Position numbers and translations under genes: made by a program. Shown here in pieces: positions 57,201 to 64,000 of a DNA stretch of 64,000 bases (positions are counted from its first letter, which is position 1; each line of letters opens with the position of its first letter). The DNA is taken from contig JABVXV010000001.1 of the NCBI GenBank assembly GCA_013365325.1, positions 1,116,001 through 1,180,000 on the forward strand, read 5' to 3'. Under the pieces are notes generated by a model that saw only the letters and a list, made by a program, of their open reading frames with translations, searched no databases and had not been told where the DNA came from. The stretch is from Dipetalonema caudispina (lineage: Eukaryota; Nematoda; Chromadorea; Rhabditida; Onchocercidae).

Positions 57201-59997
57201 GCTGCACGTACAACTTTACACATGGATGCATTTGTATGAAGAAGATGATTAACGTGATACATTGAATATAACGGAGAAAAGAGATATCTGCTCATTTCGA
57301 ACCTTATTAGAATAGGCCGATCCTGTATCAGTCTATTCTGGGAAAGATTATAGGACTTTACTGATAGGAGGAAAGATAAAGAAAGCATTCTTGAAGAAAG
57401 GATATAAGCCATTTTATGATGGAAAGATAGCATAAATGATGACAATCTTGTCAAGTTTTGTGTCATTTCAGGTACATCGATTGGCTTCAAGTAATTGAAT
57501 TTATTGAAATATGGACTTTACAAGGGGTCAATCATTTCTTCTTCTATTTTTATACCGTTTCACAACTTGTCATGGATATACTACAGTATTATGAAACGAA
57601 AGTTCGTCATAGCACTCATCTTTTAACACTATGCAAATATGTTATCGTACATTTGCTTATGGAAATCTTGAAGCATAGGACGGAGAGGCTTGATCATATG
57701 ATAAGAGTGAATTATAACATCTTAATCCACTACTTATTTCGATCCTTTTAGGTATTATCAAATTTTTCATTGCATTATCAGTCATTTTGTCGCATTTTCT
57801 TGATTAATTTCAGGGAACTGTAACATTACTACCATGGCGATCATTCCCTATTGGAGAGAATGAAAATCCTAACAGAGATGTGTACAGGTAATTTCTTAAT
57901 GCAAGATGAAAAGTTAAGCAAGGAAATGAAATTGTCACGTTTAACTTTCTGCCGTATTTTTGTCTATTTTTTACGGATTCGTTTCCAGTTGATGGATAGA
58001 TTAGTAGAAATAAAATTCTTCCATAACAATGTCTCATTCATTCGTAAACTTTGCAATATTCTAATCTTCATTGATGTGCTTTTATTTAGTTCTGTCTTCT
58101 TCATGAATTTACCCAAAGTCTAATGAAGCTATAAAGTTATTTTGAAATTTTACCTCTCTTTGTGAGGAACAAATCTTTCAAAAATCATCTATGAATTAGG
58201 TTGGCACATAGTCTTGCAAACAATGATTGTTTGTGGCGCTCACAAGGTGCACATTACGTTGCATTCGTTGATTTGGATGAATATATTCTTACCACTAGTG
58301 GGTCAGTTTCATTTCAAAGTTTTGAAATTTTTGTTCACAAATGCTCTGTTAATTAAGTAAAGCAGAAGAAGGGAAAAAATTTCATCAGTGTTCACGTAAA
58401 TAAGAAAACTCGGTAGACAGATGATCAACAAGTAGATTCAGTAGACAGATGATTAACAAGTAGATTCTATGTTGAAACAGCAAAGGATAGAAAAATTGAA
58501 AGAGGTTTTATTACACGCGGTAGGAAGAATCGAATTAAATTTCAGAATGCCTCTTATTGCATTTATTGAGGAAAAAGCAGAATTATGCCCACGATGTGGT
58601 AGTTTTGCTGTCCTACATAGGAAAATGTATTATTCCTCGCCTCGACCTCGGGGTTTGTTGCTTCTTTAAAAAGCTTCATTTTATAATTGAAATTTCTATT
58701 GCTTGGGAAGAGAAATTCCTGTTAATCAAATCTTCTGTTCATATTAGTTCTTTGATTTTTACCCATTTCAAATAATTTGCAGATTATAAAAGAAACATTA
58801 AGTTGTTTCAGGTGACTTCCATTGGCATGATATAAAATTTGAGTGGTTGACTAATATAGGTTATGAATTACCTGAGATAGATGGGCCACATAAACAAATA
58901 GTACGACCGGAAACAGTTTCAATTATCTCTACACATTCAACGAGAAAGAGCTATCCCGGTTATATCGATGTTAATGTAAGTTTACTTCACGCAAAAATTA
59001 ATAACTTGGTGATAAGAAAACGGATGAACTCGTTCAAAAATTATAGAGATGACGTGGAAAAATATAGAATCCCGGGATTTCTCATAATACAGTAGTCAAA
59101 TATTACAAATAGATGGTAGATTCATTTGTGTAATAATAGTTTCCGTCTGCGTTGTATGTTTAATCAAGTTTAGGATCACTGTTTTTTTTAGAATGCAAAT
59201 GGTATCATCAACTTCTGTTTCATTTACTTCAAAATACGTCAAAAGAGCAATTCTCTAGTAAAATTTCAGAATTCTCCAAACACATTTCACTCAATCTTTT
59301 CGATATTTTATTGTAAAACTTTACATTTTATGATACGTATTATTTTTCATGCCTTTATTCATTACTAAATTCCATCATTCATTTTCAGCTCAATTCCTCT
59401 GAAGTTCTTCTATTACATGCATCCTATAAATGGTCTGAAACTAATCTTTTCATGAAAAACGTCACCACTTCATCACAACTTTTTACCGACTTTTTACCAT
59501 CCCTAAATATAACCTATCGCGAAATAGGTCAATTATTATTCAAAAATAAAACAATGAGAATTGATAGAATGTTGCAAATGGAAATTGCCAAATGCATCAA
59601 TCAGTGAGTCTTTTGAATATCTGAATTCCTTCATGAAATCTGCTTTAGAATACATCATTGAATGATTGAATGGTGATCGATAATTCGATCAACGGAGGAA
59701 TGGATGATTTCAATAAAATGATCAGAAAGCTCATGACCACGTTCCAGAATTTCATGATAGATATCTCGAGAAAGCTCTGCATTGATTGATCGAGCAACTT
59801 ATATGCACTTTTATTTTGAAATGATTAATGAGTGTTCTGGCATAATTAATGTCAGTTTGTACTAATTAACAACGTTTTTCAGATGGCATATAAATAAATG
59901 CAAATCGGTTGAAATGTGCAAGGTGGAGAGGATGGATGACAAAACGAGATGGGTTCATGCGGAGAATGTAAGCGATGATGAATATCAGCTTGTATAA
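54296..59997 (+). CDS. Glycosyltransferase family 92 (DUF23) type II membrane protein
   Basis: GT92 includes C. elegans GALT-1, which adds galactose to core fucose of N-glycans in the Golgi. Exons 54296-54506, 55466-55609, 55879-56048, 56413-56507, 57472-57601, 57814-57887, 58200-58301, 58546-58652, 58812-58975, 59389-59603, 59883-59997 join to 508 aa. A short basic cytosolic start (MRGRFTIRFSIPRIR) precedes a membrane anchor at about 16-43, the layout of Golgi transferases. The family core follows: VVCTQPLYWYIDWLQVIEFI, EIWTLQGVNHFFFYFYTVSQ, GTVTLLPWRSFPIG, then CLWRSQGAHYVAFVDLDEYI with the DxD metal-binding motif at Asp299/Asp301. Later KSYPGYIDVN, and Cys-rich spacing typical of the lumenal domain. 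Nematodes have many GT92 paralogues, so the exact acceptor is unknown. The exon 2 donor needs the weaker GT at 55610; the GTAAGT at 55606 would break the frame. Confidence 0.9.
55361..55388. repeat. (TTA)n microsatellite in intron 1 of the GT92 gene
   Basis: About nine TTA/ATT triplets in a row, then unique sequence. Intronic. Confidence 0.9.
58413..58468. repeat. 28-bp tandem duplication in a GT92 intron
   Basis: Two adjacent 28-base copies beginning GTAGACAGATGATCAACAAG and GTAGACAGATGATTAACAAG. They differ at one internal base (C/T) and at the last base. The intron lies between exons ending 58301 and starting 58546. Confidence 0.9.
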
Positions 59998-61444
59998 ATT
60001 TATAATTTAATGAATATTGTTGTGTTTGTATATTCTCGGAGCATAACTGAAGATGAATGATTCTTTTCCAGAAATTTCGTGAAGGAGAATTGGCTAGCAC
60101 TAAATTTATTTGATCCTGACAGGATTTATTTAATGAAGATAACTTCTCATTAATTTTGATTAATGTTTTTAAGGATCTTCTACTCATTACATAACAATCA
60201 ATGTTATTTTTGCATCAAATACCGCTGTCTAACTTTTTCCATCTATTAAATTTGAAGAACTCTCTTCGAATTCCTATTCGTTTTTCTAACATTTCAATCG
60301 CTGTTGCTTCTTCCTCACTGTTGCTAAAAAATTTTAATTTTCAACGTGCACTCCAACCGCTTTCTGTTCACTTATCACAAATTGCCTCTTATACATCCTT
60401 TGAATTGGTCCTTTCCGTTTCTATTTTCCGATAGCCCTGAGAATTTCTCAAGCAATTGATTAATATCGCCACTCTTAAAAATTCTGCACAGTTTGAAGTG
60501 TGGATGAGCGCATTGCATTAAGACTGTTTTCGACATCTCCGATCGTTTATACATACGGAGCAGCAATATTTATGTCCGCATTCATTCTTCCATGTCGCGG
60601 TTAAAATAAGTCCATTAAAAAAAAAATTTATGTACTGAAACGAAGACTGTTCCGAATTTGACTGAAATATCGTTAAGTCCATAATAATGAAAAATGACTA
60701 TGTAACAAGAAATGATTTTAATGAGCAGAACAGTAAACAGCAGATACAGTTAACAGTTAATCAATTAGTACTTAGAAACAAAAGACGCAAAACAATTCCC
60801 ATGTGCGGAAAAATTAACAAGCAAAGGATCGTAACATATTCCCGTGAAAAACTGAACAATCAATTCCAGTTCACGGACATTTTCCAAATAATACATAAAT
60901 AGGAAAGCAGAAAACCTCCTCATATCATCATATACTACTTACTGAAAGAAATGTTCGAAAACTATCCTATCTTTGCTCCATGTTATCAGTGCAGCCTCGT
61001 AAGATGGTTTTCGAGTATCGATCAAGTCCACACTATTGGGTCCAATTAAAAATGTGTAATACAGTCGAAAATCTTTGCAAAAAGAACAGTAAGATTTATG
61101 TTTTCAAATTTTGATTAATATGCAAAACAAAGGGAGAAGACTATTTAGTTACAAAACGTTGTATAATATGTTCGTAGTGTTCGTCTGATATGCACAGGCA
61201 AATACCCGAACAATCATTTAGATATGCAGATGATAAAAGAACTGCAACGCAGATCAAGAAAAGACTCTCCGAACAATAATACAAATAAGTGACTTGCTTT
61301 TTAATTATGTACGAAAAATGAAAAGTAAAATAGTGTTTACATTGTTTGAACTGTAGGAAAAATAAAATTGCAACGAAATTGTGTGGAAATCGGATTTATT
61401 TCACCCATTAAAGACTTGTAGGATGAATGCAGAATAAGTTCATT
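59998..61444. other. Convergent intergenic region between GT92 and vab-10 3' ends
   Basis: About 1.4 kb. Short open frames on both strands are rich in Lys/Asn or Ser/Phe and have no recognisable domain. I see nothing else. Confidence 0.55.
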
Positions 61445-64000
61445 TTACGTACGTGGTTGAGGACTAGCTCGTGCAGGTGATGCTCGATAACTAATGCCTT
61501 TTCGACCACGCAACGAAGGTATTCGCGTTGGTCGATCGCCGTCTATTGAAACATCTGAGCTTCGGCTTACCGGTCGTGACAAATCCAACATATCACCATG
61601 AGATCCTGAGCGTGAAACACTGCCTGAAGCGTTCGGTCGTCTGATTTTGAAATCTACAATTTATAATAACAATAAGTGGTTTTAACATAATTTATTTTAG
61701 CAAGTAAATAAAGATGAAAAATGATAACTAGTGGAGGAATGGAAAAGCAATAGCAATCAAAATTTGAAGCAACTGTGGTAAATAATTATATCCCAAGTTA
61801 GGTGCAAGCTAATATTTTATTTCAGGAAAAATGATTTAAAAAATAACCTTGTCCATTCATTTCACTTGTTCTTCTATTTGATTTCGATATATCAAATGGC
61901 GAATTACGACAGATGGTTGAAGAACGTCCAGTAACGTACATCGGCATACTGCGCTCTGTCTTTTCCCTGATCTAGAAATGATTTCACATTACAGCAGTAC
62001 ACTCTCTTAGTACACTTTACTGAAAGTCGCGAACGAAGCTTCTTCTGTTTTTCAAATTTGTCACATTCCCTTCCACTTATTGTCATTCTTACCAAGCTCA
62101 GAATGAAAGCAACGCCTTGAAGGTTGACACTTTTGGGCCCCAAACACAATCTTGATATGCATTGCGTAAAAGCTTTAGCACGAGTAAGTTGTACTTTTAC
62201 AATATATGTTTAAGATGTGAGAAAAAAGAAGCAATATACAAACAGAAACAGATATCAGCAAATACTTTTGTAATTGGACCAGGAGTTGCCTGGAAACGAG
62301 ACTGCAACAGTGATTCCTGAAAACCACGAATCGGTGAATCACGGCTTGGTGTTGATCTAGCGGACTTGGTGAATGTTTCCATCGTATCATATGCATCCTT
62401 GGGTCGGACATCGTCATAGAAATTGCGCTGCAGGTCGAGATTCGTTCGTCCTTTGGCTAAAAAGTTATATCGCGAAATAAGTTGCAATAAAAAAAAGTTT
62501 CCAATATACCAAGGAAGTACTCTACACACGTGGAAGAAATTTTCCGGTACTTACCACGACAAGGATCATGTTTATGTAGAAATTCCTCCAAAGCGACCCA
62601 ACCACCACCTACTCGAACCATAACTGTTGATCGAAGAATACGGACCATACGCTTAATTTGCGTTTCACCGAACTGAAAAACTTGATAGTCTGACACAAAG
62701 AGTGTCAATAGCATGTCTTACGACGCATATGGAAGGGAAAGCGAAGAGGGAAAGAAGTATAAATATCTCTAAATTAATCTCTTCCATCATGAAACTGAAT
62801 TCATCAAAATGGTTGATGTAACTGCGAAGTATGTTGAAATCTCTATTTAAAAGTTTTCAAGAAGCCATCAGCATATAATAATATGCCTAGTGACGATGTA
62901 AATTAATTTCCACATACTAATCATCTTGAACTGTCATCAGTATACTAATTTGCAACATTTCACAACGTTTCATCAAATAATTTATGCAATTTTCCTAAAC
63001 TAAACTAGAAAGTTCTACGATTCAGGAATTTCGAAACACATCCGGCGATATACAGATTCCATCAATTCCAAATAAGAGAAATTCTGAACTAATCGCAACT
63101 ATTCTAACATCCACTTAAGGTTAGTTTACAAAATATAGCGCCTATGGATAACTGTCAACCAAATTTATTTTGCTTCTCTTGCATTTCCAATATTTTACTT
63201 GATAATATTTTGTGAAACATTCTAATTAATATGACATATTCATGTGGATGAGCTTCAGTGATTCCTGTGGAAGGACAAAGAAAATTCCCAACGATACTAA
63301 CACGAACGGCCTGAAGCAAATCGAATGTCTTCATAAAATACATTGCATGAAACGGTAAAGATCACTTCTACCACCAAAAGCCTTTTGGACAATATATAAT
63401 GTCCCAACAAGCTCCAACCTATGTGTTTAAAATAAACTCAAATATAACCTCAAAAAATGACAACATCAATTTTTTCGGCGAGGAATATATTATTAAGGAT
63501 ATTACTATTCTCCTTAATAATTCTAATCCTTCTCATTAGTCAGTTTGCACATGCCTTTCCATTTCACAACCACTTATCAAGATAAAAATTTGTAATTAAG
63601 CTCATGGTATAGTTGAACTGATTAAAATAGATCGCTAGCAAAGAAAAAATCAGATAAAAAACTTACGCGATAATGTCCATCGCCCACTTTCTGAATCTTA
63701 TATCGATTAATGCAGTTACATCTTTCCGTCTGCCTTACAACCTCCTCTGTGATCTTTTCACTGTCCGTCTTTTGCTTCATCGGTAATTTCTAGAAGGAGT
63801 AGGAAGTTAAACAAATGCTAAATAGGTAAAATTGCAGTTTATCGAAAATATCAAAGGAGCTATCTCTTCAGTAGAGTTACCGTAAAAACCTACTTTCGAA
63901 AACTCGGAGCGAAGTTTCGCCATAAATTCTTTTGAATCAATCATTCCATCACCTTTGTCAAACTCGTCCGCGACTTTCTCCATTTCTAGTCGAGTAGTAG
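61445..64000 (-). CDS. vab-10: Spectraplakin (VAB-10B/MACF type), C-terminal end: EF-hand, GAR domain, basic tail (5' part off window)
   Basis: Spectraplakins cross-link actin, microtubules and adhesion sites; the GAR domain binds microtubules. Exons in transcript order: 64000(partial)-63894, 63789-63667, 62672-62555, 62456-62266, 61971-61848, 61653-61445, all phase-consistent. The partial first exon holds an EF-hand ([20 protein letters not shown] then DSKEF). Next come [20 protein letters not shown] and QKVGDGHYR, then [32 protein letters not shown], the full GAS2-related domain, followed by [13 protein letters not shown] as in MACF1/dystonin. The rest is a Ser/Arg/Pro-rich tail ([24 protein letters not shown]) ending in PQPRT. 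EF-hand directly before GAR and the KGRTN motif point to a spectraplakin rather than a GAS2-like/pickled-eggs protein, which has a CH domain instead. The loop of the visible EF-hand is one residue short. Confidence 0.92.

Noticed and set aside
61445..64000. GAS2-like/pickled-eggs protein instead of a spectraplakin
   Set aside because: An EF-hand immediately precedes the GAR domain and the KGRTN motif follows it, the spectraplakin arrangement; GAS2-like proteins carry a CH domain before GAR. The upstream part is off window, so full proof is lacking.

Overview
This is a eukaryotic window. It is AT-rich, with many short introns, YAG acceptors usually reading TTTCAG, and acceptor-like sites only a few bases upstream of start codons, as expected for spliced-leader trans-splicing. 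Every recognisable protein is closest in architecture to a metazoan, nematode-like orthologue. I infer a clade III parasitic nematode, probably filaria-like. The genus cannot be read from the sequence.

Layout, left to right. (1) 243-3146 (+): 3' half of an SMG-5-like nonsense-mediated-decay factor ending in a degenerate PIN domain. (2) 3147-16477: about 13 kb with no convincing gene, holding a T26 run, a GC-richer CpG-containing patch near 10.8-11.1 kb, and a Z-DNA-prone palindrome plus (CA)n tract near 12.7-13.2 kb. (3) 16478-20247 (+): complete Groucho/TLE co-repressor (UNC-37 type). (4) 22636-25791 (-): rpb-7 followed by sec-11 in operon-like order. (5) 26608-27577 (+): rps-22 (uS8/RPS15A), just right of a 100-N gap that looks artefactual. 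(6) 28395-31840 (+): TMX3-like transmembrane thioredoxin. (7) 33596-36387 (-) and 38088-39801 (+): HERP and Derlin-1, two ERAD genes head to head around a 1.7 kb spacer with a cluster of ACGT-core elements. (8) 41202-50845 (-): a 24-exon HPS5/BLOC-2 subunit. (9) 54296-59997 (+): a GT92 (DUF23) glycosyltransferase. (10) 61445-64000 (-): the 3' end of a VAB-10B/MACF-type spectraplakin (EF-hand, GAR domain, basic Ser/Arg tail), running off the right edge.

With exon boundaries chosen by splice signals and reading-frame phase, most genes assemble to lengths close to family norms: SEC11 182 aa, RPB7 174, uS8 130, TMX3 457, HERP 377, Derlin-1 251, Groucho 614, GT92 508, HPS5 about 1225. All exon models are read by eye, without transcripts.

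Two themes stand out. First, three adjacent gene pairs (smg-5/unc-37, rpb-7/sec-11, HERP/Derlin-1) match, from memory, adjacent genes on C. elegans chromosome I, so this is a conserved syntenic block. Second, signal peptidase, a PDI-family oxidoreductase, HERP and Derlin-1 lie within about 17 kb, an ER protein-biogenesis and quality-control neighbourhood whose ERAD pair may share an unfolded-protein-response promoter. I see no CRISPR array, tRNA, rRNA or intact transposon.
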